NCBI GenBank assembly: GCA_963070105.1
Contig: OY718803.1
Location: 893,501 to 957,500 of the forward strand
Length of the DNA stretch: 64,000 nucleotides
Source of the DNA: Litomosoides sigmodontis
Taxonomy: Eukaryota > Nematoda > Chromadorea > Rhabditida > Onchocercidae
Direction: 5' to 3'
The position numbers and the translations under genes are program-made. The notes below the pieces were generated by a model, which saw nothing but the letters and a program-made list of their open reading frames with translations, had not been told where the DNA came from and did not search any database. Below, piece after piece: positions 1 through 12,900 of the stretch (position 1 is its first letter; every line of letters starts with the position of its first letter).

Positions 1-1004
1 GAATTACACAAAACTCATCTTGATTTTTGGCCCTGGAAAATCTCCGTAAGTATTTCATTCCTAATGTATCCTTTTTATTTCGAGTATAAATCTTAGTTGA
101 AGTGAAACAAAAAAAAAAGAATTTTTTTTTTTAATTAGTGCTATCTACGTAAAAATATGTAATAGTCACTTCAGCCTAACATTTAAATGCTAGATTTAGT
201 TACACTTATGCTTACTTCTTTATTAAACGCCTAATCGTACTAACTAATAAATTATCAAATAATTTACTAGCTGTATTAAATAAATACTTTTTTAATTAAA
301 ATTTTCTGCGTTTGTTTTTTTTTTTTTTTTTGTTACATGGCTATCGTGATATGTTTAGTGGTTAAGGCTCACTGAGTCTTTGAATTGGTTATTATTGGCT
401 TTTTTTGTTCAGTTTTTTCTTTCATTTCAATTTAAAACATTTAACGGAAGGCATTAGCATTTGTTCTATCATTTTTGCTTTTCCTTTTTTTTTTTTAAAC
501 TGTGTTTATTTTATTGAAGGATTTTATGTTGTCAATGACAGCATGCTTGTCTTTCGCTCTTTTGGGCTTCATTGAAGTGTACTACTCGACTGGTGCGTGG
601 GCGAATAATTGCAATGATGTTGGCGCAGATGGTATCATTCATAATCATTGTCGAACAATTTATGAATGGGTTTTTGCATCGGTAATAATTGCCACCATTT
701 TTTTTTATTCATTAAAATTTCAAAATTTCAAGTATCTTTAAAATTATCACATTGTCCGAGCAGTCCTATTAAAATTGTTTTAATGATCCTTTTGCATAAC
801 TAACTTATTAAAATTAAAAATAAAAAAATGTAGAAATTTTGTATTTTTAAAAATTTTATCAGTCAAAACCGAAGAAAAATAACAATTAATCGAACGGCGC
901 AAATTGCGCATTTTTCTCTCCTTCTTCTTCAGCTCCTCCTATTTTTCAATGGATTTTTATATGGAATAAGTGCATTTTTGGCTCATCGTAACAAATATAG
1001 TTGA
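1..1004 (+). CDS. 3' part of a small multi-pass membrane protein, family not recognised
   Basis: Three exons splice in phase 0: 1-45 (open at the window edge, donor GTAAGT at 46), 520-681 (acceptor TTGAAG, donor GTAATA) and 933-1004 (acceptor TTCTTCTTCAG, stop TGA at 1002-1004). The visible 92 residues hold a hydrophobic segment starting around MLSMTACLSFALLGFIEVYY, then a polar stretch with two cysteines around YSTGAWANNC and HNHC, another hydrophobic segment containing YEWVFAS, and a final hydrophobic segment LLLFFNGFLYGISAF ending in the basic tail AHRNKYS. This suggests the last two to three helices of a tetraspan-like protein with a cysteine-bearing extracellular loop. I do not recognise the family; MARVEL- or claudin-like proteins are possible but unproved. 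The N-terminal part lies outside the window. Confidence 0.6.
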
Positions 1005-2180
1005 TTGATTGATTAATTAATGGATTGTTTGATTGATCTTTGATCGTTGACTCGATGGAGCGAAAAGGAATGTTAAAATGTTGGAATTGTTTCAAAGATT
1101 CATTAATTTAAAAGAATTGGAAAGGGAAGTTTTGCTTTGCACATTACTATTGAATAACGGTTTGACATCTAGGAACTGATTAACTTAGAGATCAAATAAT
1201 AATTAATCCTGATATATCGTGGCAATTCTAAAATGTCGAAATGTCATTTTTTAATAAATTGTATTTAATAAATGCTAGCCAAAAAAGAGGTTACCAGAAG
1301 TGATAATCATCCAATTCAATCTCTCTCAAGTTGATCATTACTTATTATTACTTTACTTCGAAAGCAATCTCAACTATGCTAAATATTATTTAGTTTTCAT
1401 GTGCTATTGATCTTTTCCGACCATCACTGTCGAACAATGTTGAATTTCAATACGAATTTCGGTATTCAGTACAATATGCTAATTTTGACACTGAACTAAT
1501 AAGAGTGATTGTGAATTTATTTACACGTAAATGGCACAACTTTCTACCATTCCACTTTATATTTTAATTCTCATGTTCCTTCTGTATGCATGTGTGTGTG
1601 TGTTTTTAATTAATTATATCTTAAAGCTTGTGCAAAAATTTCACTCATTTTGGAATTGTGGAGAGAGAATCAATTCTTTAATGCTTTTTTTGCTAATTAA
1701 TTATATCATAATTGATATCTAATTGGAATGATAATTGAAAAATCATAATTGAAATCATAATTGATAATTGCATCGAAATCTAATTTGCTAGCATTAAATT
1801 TGAATTTTAATAAATTCTATGGTATTATATTGCTATTTGATACTTGCATATTTTTTATAAAAAATTTTTTTCACATTTTTTCATGTGTTTTGTTATACAT
1901 ACATGGATATATAAATTTTTTCCTCTTTTTTTTTTTAAACAATCCCCATTTTTAATAATCTTCTTAAACTAGTCAGCAATAACAACAATAATAACAGGTA
2001 ATGAGTAATGATAATATAAAGTTAGGTAATGAGTGCAAGCAAAAGAGAGTGTAATTAATCAGTTGACCTAAATTGAACCAACGTATATGCGAGAAATATT
2101 TCTAGCGTTTTCAACGTTTAAGTAATGTGAAAAATTATTGCTGATTATTATGCACTGACTTTTCGGTTTCCTTTTTTCTT
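1005..2180. other. Intergenic, AT-rich
   Basis: This follows the stop of the first gene. It holds 3' UTR-like AT-rich sequence, a short GT run near 1592 and homopolymers. An open frame near 1531-1722 is low complexity and has no convincing splice sites. Confidence 0.4.
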
Positions 2181-2434
2181 TTCATTATCAGCTCGTTAAG
2201 AGCATTTCGTTTACCATTTTAACTGTTTGATAGTCTCAATCTCTTCTCTTCCATCTTATGCGCCACATGAAACGTCTTCTACGCCTCTCGTTCCTTTCAG
2301 ATATTATCTTCGATCATTTAGGCCGTGGAACATCTGCGCTCAGTTCATTCTCGTTTCAATCAAGAGAACATCCTTTGATAGTACTTGCATCTCATTTCAG
2401 ACTGGAAAACTCATTGTTCACACGTCGATTTCAG
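2181..2434 (+). other. Possible exon(s) of an unrecognised plus-strand gene
   Basis: This stretch is less AT-rich than its surroundings, starts after a polypyrimidine-AG (TTATCAG, about 2190) and ends at a plausible donor, CAG|GTTACC (2434/2435). Two frames are open through most of it, so the correct one is not clear. A shorter sub-exon, 2401-2434 (after CATTTCAG), ends in phase 2 and would join in frame with the coding exon at 3310. I cannot assign a function. Confidence 0.3.
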
Positions 2435-3309
2435 GTTACCAATTATTTTTTGTCGCATCGATGAAACATTGCATAGAGCATATCTCATCGTTTTCTTCAT
2501 TGCATCCAACATTTAGCATCACATTTACCTTCTCACGCACAACAACAAATAAGTAAACGTATGAGCTATTAAATCCGATAATTTCGCTAATTTTAAATTA
2601 GAAAGATATATTTTGGAAAACAAAAAGGAAGGAAATGCTCAAAAATTTGATTTTCCTCAAAAAAATTTTTCTCAACCAAATTATTACTGCTAAATTATTA
2701 ATTGCTGTCGCTTATCACTATTAGTATGATATTACTTCTACTTTGATGAGAGAGTGAAATGGACGAGGAACTGTGTTTTAGAGGGAAAATGAATTGATCA
2801 GATGAGAGAAATTGCTTCTTGCAACTAAATCATTTAATTTGTGAATTTTGATTTCTACTTTTGTTCATTTTTTCCTTACCAACTGATCAGCTCATTTTTC
2901 ATCCGTTCAATCACATAATCCTCCCACGCTTTTTCTAAAACATATTGTTAATTTTTCCCGTCAATTACTTACATTGGTTTCCGGAAATGTTTGAAATAAT
3001 CATGATAACACTCATAATCATAATAATAACCTTAATAGCAAGAGTAATAGTAATAGTCGCAAGAAATGGTCGTAACTGTTAAAGTTAAGGAAAATTTCTC
3101 TTCTCATAATAATTGCTGAAATACTTCTAATTTAGCTAACTGAAGAGCTTTCGTTAATTAATTGCAAAAAAAAGGAAAAGAACTAAATCCGTTTTTTCCT
3201 TTTTTTTTTTCTTTTTTCAATTCAGCAATTCTATAATTTGAGAAGCAAAATAACGAATTTACAGAGATCTCTTACTTCATCTATTAATTTCACTTTTTCT
3301 TTTCATTAG

Positions 3310-3487
3310 AAGAAAAGAATTACTTTGTGTGAGTTACGATGGAAAGATTGCAATACATTTTATTCAATTAGAATTACCCGAATTTGAAGTGGTTGAGCCA
3401 GTACTTCTTACTCCATGCAATCGAAGACGTGTTACATCTAATAATCAAACATCATACGAATTAGTAATGATCATAATTTATAATTGA
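3310..3487 (+). CDS. Terminal exon of an unrecognised plus-strand gene
   Basis: After the acceptor TTTTCATTAG, one frame encodes 58 residues up to TGA at 3485-3487. It begins RKELLCVSYDGKIAIHF and continues through FEVVEPVLLTPCNRRR. The composition looks like real protein, unlike the flanking low-complexity frames. The segment LLCVSYDGKIAIHF resembles one WD-repeat blade strand, but this is a weak impression. It would take two bases of its first codon from an upstream exon; 2401-2434 fits in phase. The rest of the gene is not resolved, so this may be a partial or decayed gene. Confidence 0.4.
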
Positions 3488-4268
3488 ATAATAATGATAA
3501 TCAATCAATCATGATGCATATACTATCGTCAATAATGATGATAACAATAATGGGAATAATGAATTTACAAATTTAATAAATGAGTGAAAAACTGGACAAA
3601 TTTGAATAATAATTTTTAATAAGTGACTTAAGCCAGTGAAAAATGATGCAATGATTAATGAGGAAATAGTAACAGTAACATAACATATAATCGAATTCCT
3701 TAAACATTTCAATTTAAATTATTTTCGTGAGCAATCACTTCTCCTCATATTTGTTTACGGTCATTGATTCACACACTATTTACTTATTAGTAAATCTAAT
3801 TTCATAATATTTCACTGCCTTCTCTAAATGAAAATTCTAAAGTTTGAAATTGCTAAAAAAGATTCATGTGACTACCTTAGAACAGTAAACGTGAAATTAG
3901 ATCAATCTCTAATGATAATTATGACTGTTAGAAATCATACCCTCCTGATCAATGCACATATGAATACAGTAAATTTAAAGGAGCGGAAAGTGAAATTTAG
4001 AAAAAAAAAATTTAAAGTAGCTTTTGTCGTATTAAATGCAAAACATCCATCCCATCTTTGAATTATAAATTATCATAAATTAGTGACATATGAACATTCC
4101 TCGCCTTTTTTTTTCCTTTTAAATTAGCAAACAACGGTGCCGATTGGAATGCATTTCAGGTAGAAACATTTAAGTGAAATTTCATTTTCTCTCTTTTTTT
4201 GGTTTTAACAAATAAATTATAAATTGCATCACTGCAAAAATTAAAAAAAAAAAAAAAAACGCATCGTA
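3488..4268. other. Convergent intergenic / 3' UTR region
   Basis: This lies between the plus-strand terminal exon and the unc-13 stop codon. It is AT-rich with several A or T runs. The open frame at 3828-4061 is A-rich, lysine-rich low complexity and is not supported as a gene. Confidence 0.4.
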
Positions 4269-6058
4269 CTAACTCACACGCGTGGTCGCTAGCTGCTGAT
4301 TGCTCATCGACGCAGCAATGGTTGATTCAGTCTCGTAACGACACTCGGATTTCAAACGTACAAACTCACGTGCTATCTCGTTGGTTTGTCGTTGACTCAA
4401 TATTCTACAATTTAAACAAATTACAAAAAGTTTGCTAATTTAAAAAAAAATTAAATTTAATGCCTCGTATGATTATTTTGATTATTCTTATAGGACTCAA
4501 AATTTTATGTCTTTTGTTAGGATAATAAAAATAGCTTAGATGAAAACAAAAAAAAAATGAAATAACGAAATAAATGAAACAATATTAAATAAAATAATGA
4601 AATATGTTTGTTTTTTTTAATGAAATTTAAAAATTTAAATGAAATAATGCGATGGCTTCAATAGATAGGCTTAAATGAAAAAAAAAATTTTGTTTCTCAT
4701 AAAATTTGCATAATATAAGGAAGTGAAAATTTTACGTACCTAAGTAGAATGAGACCTGTTTCATCGATGTGAAATCGTCGGCCAAGTTGCACCCAACAGG
4801 CGCACGTTCCCTGATCTATCATATTGGCTAACTGCAACACGCCCACTCCAACAATGCGATCCTCACGTGCGAAACAGTAATCCTTCACTTGAAACATTAA
4901 TTCACAATGTTCCGGCTCACCTTCGCTACCGAGAAAACTGTAACAGATATTGCTGTACCACCAACGATTCACGTTTTATCACTCATCAATGAAGTATGGC
5001 AAGTGAGAGGCGCAAATGTCACAATGAAAGCAACAAATTTGAAAATAACAAGATTAGAGTGGAAATTTTTGAAAAAAAAAATCTGATAATAGACAGGTTA
5101 GCAATGCGATCTAATTTTTGATATTTCAAAACAAAAAAATTACACCTTAACAATTTGAGGAAAATTGTTGATTGCGGTTTTTTTTTTCATTTTAAAAGAG
5201 GAGAAATGCAAACTTTTTCATCGCATTTCTATTTTCTTCTTGAATTTTCAAAAATATCGAATTGCGCATTTCCTGTTCTTTCATCGTTTAATTAAAATTT
5301 ACTTACAAGTGAAATGTTTCATTGAATTTTGGTGCCCAATTGCCGCTTTTTGATTTCGTTGCCATTTTGCGCTTCTTATCAGCTAAATTTGGCCCAACAA
5401 GGTGTACCTCAACAAATGGCTTGAAAGTGCTCAGTGTCTGCCATCGTAAATCATTTGCTGCTAGTACTGAAAGAAAGAAATTTTTTTTTTCCCCGAAATT
5501 CCCTTCAAAATTTCACGCGTTCCACGATTTGTTATATTATTTGAGCAGTGACCGATGAAACAATGCTTACGTAAACTTTAAAAACAATTTCAAATCATAT
5601 GAGTAAGTAAAAATAAATTTACAAAATTGGACGATAAAAAATATTTTATACAAAAGCAATAAATGAACTATTTTGCGTAATTCATAGGTTTCATGATTTA
5701 ATTTACAATTTTATAAAATTTTTGGAAGAAAAATTCTTTTCACTTCTGTTCAAATTTAGGAAGTGCTTAAAATTCAAGAGGTTGTTGGTGCAAGCACTAG
5801 GGATAAGAATTGAAGGATATAAGACTGGAATGAAATGGGTAAACTATTATGAGTATTCGTGGTAGTAGAGAAGACGTACGTGTACGAGTATCATAAGAAA
5901 CCCACGTGTTCCGTAATGTGTAACAAATAGTCATTAAAAGTAGCAACAATAAATGAACATACTTTTAACAGTAACTTTTTGCTCGCCTGTTCCTGGATGC
6001 GTGAAAAGATCCACCTGCACGTTCACTTCACCAACCGGTTGCTCTTGTGATGGAAGAT
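4269..6058 (-). CDS. unc-13: unc-13 exons 41-44: C2C domain and C-terminus
   Basis: The exons are 5963-6058, 5307-5466, 4740-4937 and 4269-4404. The product reads [18 protein letters not shown], then [98 protein letters not shown] and [20 protein letters not shown]. It ends with a Ser/Thr-rich tail and TAG at 4269-4271. This is the Munc13 C2C domain, a calcium-independent vesicle-membrane tether next to MUN. Codon AGA is split between the last two exons. The final 20 or so residues after RYETES are not recognisably conserved. Confidence 0.95.
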
Positions 6059-9000
6059 CTGTAAATCAGTTAGATAAGCCAACAATTAACACATATTCCT
6101 TGAATTAATAGCGATGACTTACAAAGGTTTCAAAAATTATTTCAAAAATCTACCAATGGCATTCAAATTTTGAAAAATTTAAATGCAACGAATGCATATA
6201 CTACTTGCTAAATTTTGCAAAATTTAAATAGAAGAGTTCAATTAAAATGAAAAATTCACATTTTTAACTTAAGAAGGAAAAGAGGACAATTAAATAATAA
6301 GTAACTCATTTACACAAACAAAAACGGTGAGCATCAAATTCAGGCTTAAGCCTGAATAATATTGGAATAATTGTTGGTTTCCTCGTTCACATATACTATT
6401 CGTAGCATTTGTTTGCTAGCATTTTACTACTGTTGTATCGTATGGAAATGAATGATTGAAATTGCTGTTTGTTTATGAAATTCAAAAGTAAACAAAGAAA
6501 CAAGCAAACCTTGCTGCTTCTGGCTGGTAATAAATGTTTTGATTAATTGCTCGGTTGTTTGCGTGTACAGCGATAGGGCATATTTCAGGGACTGCAATTC
6601 CGGTGACTTCTCGAAAAATGATTTCTTCAATCCTTGACCACCAGCATGGAAGCATTCTTTTACAGCGTCCAATGCCGCATCTAACACTGTGCACTGTTTT
6701 GGCGTTAACGAACGTTCGTATTCTCGAGCAATATCCTTAATTATTAACAGTTATTTTTTTTTCTTAATTTTTACAAAATTAAAATTGTATTTGAAATAAA
6801 AATTGCTACCATCATTTCTTTCACCGAACTGATATTCTTCACTTCTTTCAAATGTGTTGACATTAGCTTTGTCATATCACAGAACACTTCCGCATTTGGT
6901 ATTTGCTTCAAAATCTGAAACAAACAAATCAACGTTCACATTGGGTGGAAGCATTTGTTGAAGTAAATTTAAATTTTTTATTCTTTAATCAAATAAAATT
7001 TCTAAATTAAAATTTTGAAAGGTGTAGAAAGAGGAGAAAAGTCTTTAAAAGAAATGATTATAACGAGATAAAAGTTGAAATTTGAATAGGAAATGCAGTG
7101 ACGAAATCCTTACAGCCTTATTATCAAGCGGTGGTAGTACAACCAATTTCTCCATACTTGTTATTGTTGCTCGCCACAATTCCTATAAAAGTAAATTTGA
7201 AGAAAGCTGCTTAATTAACTTTCAAATTTCCTCAATAAATTTTAACTCTCGGATGAGTAATTTATTAATAAATTAGCAGTAATTTACTCAATTTTAATTT
7301 AATGATAAGCGCACGATTTATTCCACGCAACTGGGTCAAATTTCAATTTTACCATAGTAACTGAATGCAATTGAATTAAGTAAAACCAGGTAATAAAAAT
7401 AAAATTTTTAAAAATTTCACTCAATGCGTATAAATCTATATATGTATTTCAACTTTATTTTATTCTCTTATTATCACTAAACTAGCATTCCTCTCCCCTC
7501 ATTCAACCATTTCGATATCATACTCCGCGCTGAATTTGGATTTTAATTAAATTTCACGTTTCAGACTTCCCTTACGTTTCATTTCTTAACTAATCACACA
7601 AATATCCCACTACATCGCTACACGTAACGCGCGACGCTTTTAAAATTAAAAAAAAAAAGGAACAATTCTTACTTTCAGCAAATACTTCAACACGGTCTTT
7701 TCACATTGTGATGCATAATCTTGTAATTTATCTTCCAGTAATTCCATCAATGGTTCAAGCACAGAGTCCACTTCCTAAAATTTTCATTTAAATTTTGATT
7801 TTCTTCACCTTTTCATTAATTAATTAATTATTGATAAATAACAGCATTTGAATATCGAATAGTAGTGAGTAATTCGATTAGCTGCGAAAACAGAAAATCG
7901 TTCGAAAAATTATGCAAAAATTTATAAAATCTAAATGAGAAATAAAAATTATTACAAATAAGCTATTGTTGGCACTTTAATAAGTATAATTTTTGATAGC
8001 ACACTGTATACTTTACCAACATATGCTGTAAAATTAGTTCAAAACAAAAATTTATTAAAACTCCCAAAATAAAAAACAAGCAATTTTGGTTAAAAGAAAA
8101 AAAGACCAAGAATTGCCAAAAGAGACGCTAATCATTTACGCTTTAGTGAAGCTAAATTATTAATAATTATTAATATTTGAAAAGTTCAGATTACTGTTTT
8201 CAATTTACATTCATTGTTAAATTGTGAATTAAGCAGAATAAACAAAGCGAAGAGAGAGAGAGAGAGAGAAAGAGGAAAAGTGAATACTTAATACTTACTG
8301 CAGCCAATTGATTTTTCGGCAATTGTGGTCCTTTGATTTTATTCAAAATAACACCTAATTTATTCATTTGTACGTGAATATTTGGCACCAAACTTTCCAC
8401 AAACAGTCCCGACAATTTATTCAACACAGCGTTCAGCTTCTTCTGCAAATTATTCAGCACCGTATTGGCGATCGGATCGAGACTTACGCCACCCATATTC
8501 TCGTAAATCTTCTCCAGCTGCACACTGAAATTGTGAATTATCCTAAAGCACAACTTAACTTAACTTACCTGCCACATCCAATAGTAATGCGTGCAACAAA
8601 TGCAAAAGCTAAAATTTGCAAAAAAAGTTTGTTTGCAAAGGAAAAATTTCTTTAAAATACAAGAAAGTGAAAAATTCAATGTAGTATAATTTATTTTATG
8701 GGCAAATAATTTAGTATTTTAAAAAGTTAAAAAAAATTTCAATTATACAAAAGTATGATACAATGTGATATTAAATGAGTAGTCTTTGCTTTTTTGCTAC
8801 ACTGTTTTAATTCATAGTTCAATTTTAAGTAATTAAGCAAAAAAAAAAAACATGAAAAAGTTTTTTTTTTGTCCCCTTTCCTTTCTCTCTCTGTCTCCAT
8901 CTCTCTCTCTCTGTCTCTTGTTGCAAAAACTATAAAGAGGAAATATCATACGGCACAGTTGAAAAGGAGAAAAAAAAATGGTAGTAGTTTTTTTAGGAGT

Positions 9001-9916
9001 GAAGTGACTTACCGAAGTTGCTGAACGTTATTCATTAAAATGCACGCAAGCTTTTCGTCGTTAACAAATTTGCTAAAATCCTTTTGTACCATATCGGCGT
9101 AAGCTAGCAGCACTTTGTTGAGCGTTTTCGAAAACCGTTTCATCATATCCGTGTACACTTCTGGATTTGGACAATCCATCTGCAACTGTCGGCATCACTT
9201 AATCTAATTTTAATTTCAACCGTTAAATGTTGCAAATGTGCTGTTGTGGGTAGAAGGAAAGAAATGAAAAAGTTGTATTTTTGTAATTATCAAAATGAAA
9301 CTGTCTACTGAAAATTTTCAATGTACACTTAAAAGAGAAGTGAAAATTTAAAAGCAGAAATTAAAACTAAATAGCTAAATGAGAAATTAAAAGCAGGAAT
9401 GCTCATAATGAAAATCTAATGAATTTAAGTGTAAATGTATGAATGAGTACATTTAATTTACTTTTTGATAGCATCAAAGCATTTCACCGATTCATCGTCC
9501 AATTTGCAAATTACTTCTTCATCAATCAGTATTTTTCAATTCAATTGAACTTTTTAAAATAAATTTTTCTCAAAGAAATGAAATTTTCATACCTCGTCTT
9601 AATTAATTAAGCTACTCTAGTTGCAGGTCTTATCTTAAATTATTTAAAATAAAAGAGTATCAGTATTATCAACCAGCTAACCTGTTTCAACAACTTAAGT
9701 GCTTCGTTAAGCTGCGTGAATACATCCACAACAGAATTGGAGAACTTCGTGTGCTCAGACGTTTGTGGGAAATTATCACTCTTATCACGGTTGTAAGCGT
9801 TCCGCAGGATGTCCATCGAGTGCTCGTCATTCTCGTTCAACCAATCCATGACGAACGGTATAAACCAGCTGAAAGTTCATTTAAATTTAATCCAACTAAC
9901 TGTTAAAAAATGAAGA

Positions 9917-9950
<34 letters not shown>

Positions 9951-12900
9951 ATTTAAATACTTGCAATATTTCCCACATCAAAATCTAACGTACTAAAAAC
10001 TTTTCAGTTTACGTAAACAACGTGGTTGACGTATTGGAATATATTTAGAAAAAAAAAGAGGAAAAGCACGATGCTTTGTTAAAATTAAAGGAGAAATGAA
10101 ACTTTTGGATAAAATAAACTTTTCAAGCTATAAGCTGCCCATCAACCAAGCAGAAAATTAATTAGCTATTCTATTTCATCAAATAAGGAAAAATTATCCT
10201 TAAGGCAAAAAAAAGAAATAAATAAAATACGGCACGAAGCTTACGTAGGAAATTCCGGAATTGAAGCTTTGTATTGCGGCAGATCGGCTACATATTTGAA
10301 ATAGAAGCCTTTCACTTTAAAATACAAATTCATATACTCAGGCGTAGGGCACTTTTTCGTTTGCGAGTGCTCTGCAACGCAAATGTTAAGCCAGTCATTC
10401 ATTTCACGTGCGTTAATATTTTAAATGTTAAATGACGTAAAATCATCCTTATTATATTTTTAATATAAAATATTTGTTACACACGAAGCAAATTAAAACA
10501 TAATATTTTGCGACATTTTATTAAGGAAAAATCCATCGAAAGCGTTGGCTACGTGGTATTTCACTTTTATTTACCACTCTACGTGCGTGTATCCTAGAAT
10601 GTATTAATTTAGTACTCAGTACTTTAGTACGGAGTGATATGTCAACATTGAATAATGATGTATCAAGATAAAAAATATTAAATTATGAGTATTATAAAAA
10701 TCAGATACTCTAATCCAAATTGATCTAAGTAGTACATTAATTTCAATATTTGTTCACATAAAATATTAAAATGATTTTTGCAAAAAAAAAATTCAAACTG
10801 AAAAATTCGCACTCGTAAAAATATCTCACACAGTTAGTTTAAATTTGGATAAAATTAATAAATATTAATAAAATTAGCACTAAATTGTTTTAATTAGAAT
10901 TTCCTCATTAATAAAAAAAATTCCTAGAAATAGCAACAGTCGTCCTACAGTACAGTAGAACTGTAGTAATCAAATAAATCAAAATTTTAGCAGAATTTCG
11001 CTCTCATAAAATAAATGCATTTTTTTTTCATTCATCCTAATTTACATTTAAATTAAAATGAAAGGGCATGAATTGAGATGAAAATAAAATGCTAAATTTG
11101 ATGCTAAATTTTGCTAACCTTCTAAAACCATCTGTAAATCAGTTTTGTACAATTGCCATAGCGTTGCAGCGGATAAGTTACCCACGCTTAACTCTTGCGG
11201 GAACTGATTTAGCACGGGCGTGTAAATTTTCTTATCATCCTCAATCACTCGCATCATATAGTCGAGGAAATCAAACCAAAAATTTACACTGTCCGTTGAT
11301 TGTCCACCATCCTCACAGCATGTTTCGAACATTAGCTGATAAGTTGCCTGAAGATTCCCTCCATCTATTCCGTACTCTTTTTATGTAAATTAATTTTAAA
11401 ATTGAATTAATTAAATGAATGAATGAATGGCTTACCTGCATGCAAGCTTTAGCGCATTCACTTACAACGTTTGAAGCACGTGGTGGACTTGCCAATTCTA
11501 ACACTTTCATACGAAAGAATGTTATCGATGTAAGCAAATCTACCGTTGATTTCAGGTCAGCCAATTTAGCAGGTGATGATGACGGAAAATACTTCTGCAA
11601 AATGTTATTAATTATTATTGATTTTGAAGAATTCACCTGTCAATCACCATCTATTAGTACTACTAAAATTTGTTAGTATAAATAATGTGTTCGAAATTTG
11701 AAAATATTACTTACATTACGATTAGATAGAAGACAATTCAAAATTATTTGAATACTTTAAAATAAATAAGCAAGATAAAAATTATTTAGACAATTTAGAA
11801 AAAAATAAATAACTCGTTAATTCCAAAAAAAAGATAAAAATTAATTAACGAACATAAATACGCCATACGACATCTTAGAGTATGGCACATTGCAAGAAGT
11901 GATCATTCAATCAACAAGCTCTCTCACTAATTGTGCTAATCGAGTAGGAGGAAAAAAGAAGTGTTGGAATTAAATCCGAGTAAAATTGAATTGGTGAAAT
12001 TGATAGGTTGAAAAATTAAATTCATGTATAATATTTTGCTGACAAGAATAATGCATTATTAATGGTTTCGAATGAATTTAATTCTTTTTGAAATCTTTTT
12101 CTTTCCTAGCCTTTCCACTAAAATTTCTATTTGAGCAAAGCAATTTCACTTCATTAAATCTTGAAATTTCTAGCTAATTTGCACTTCTCGGTACGATCGA
12201 TCCAATTTTACTCTAAAACTTTTTTCTTTTTAAATATGAAAAAAAAATGCAAATTCTCTTTTTGTATTGTCGAAAAGAAGGGAGGAAAAGTTTTTATTAA
12301 AGTACAAAAAAAGTGATGAAAAACTGAAAAGAAATTTTTTTGTTTATATCAACTTCTTGACATACGTGACGTCGATTAAGTTGTACCACGTACTGTTTAG
12401 TTATAATTACTATCAGAAGAACTTTTTAATACTTCTCCTTTTCCTCTATAGCTTCCTGTCGAAATGAACAATTAATGATTTAAACTGTTTATTATGAATA
12501 ATTCAACGATTGAAATTATATGAAACATGAATGAAAATATTTGAAAAAACCGCTCAAAGAAATCTGCAGATTGCTTCAAGAGGTGAAATTAGCTGGGAGG
12601 CATGTGTCATACGCGTGACGTCAATTAAGTCATATTACGTATTCTTGAATTATCATTACTATGAGAATAATAAAATAAGAAATGAGAAAAAAAGTAGCAG
12701 ATGCGCAACAAGCGGCGAAAGAATTAACTGAAATAAAAAACCATTTCAAAATACTTTTTAAAATTTCGAGAAAATGCACGTTCCGCTTGTTTTCCTAGCT
12801 TTTTAATTAAGCGAAATAAATTTGAGTTATGTTATTTTATAGGTAGTAAGGTTATTTCAATAAAACAATATTTCAAAGAGACACTATGTTTGGCAAAAGG

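Noticed and set aside
3828..4061. 77-codon plus-strand frame
   Set aside because: It is A-rich and lysine-heavy, has no splice or homology support, and lies in a convergent 3' region.
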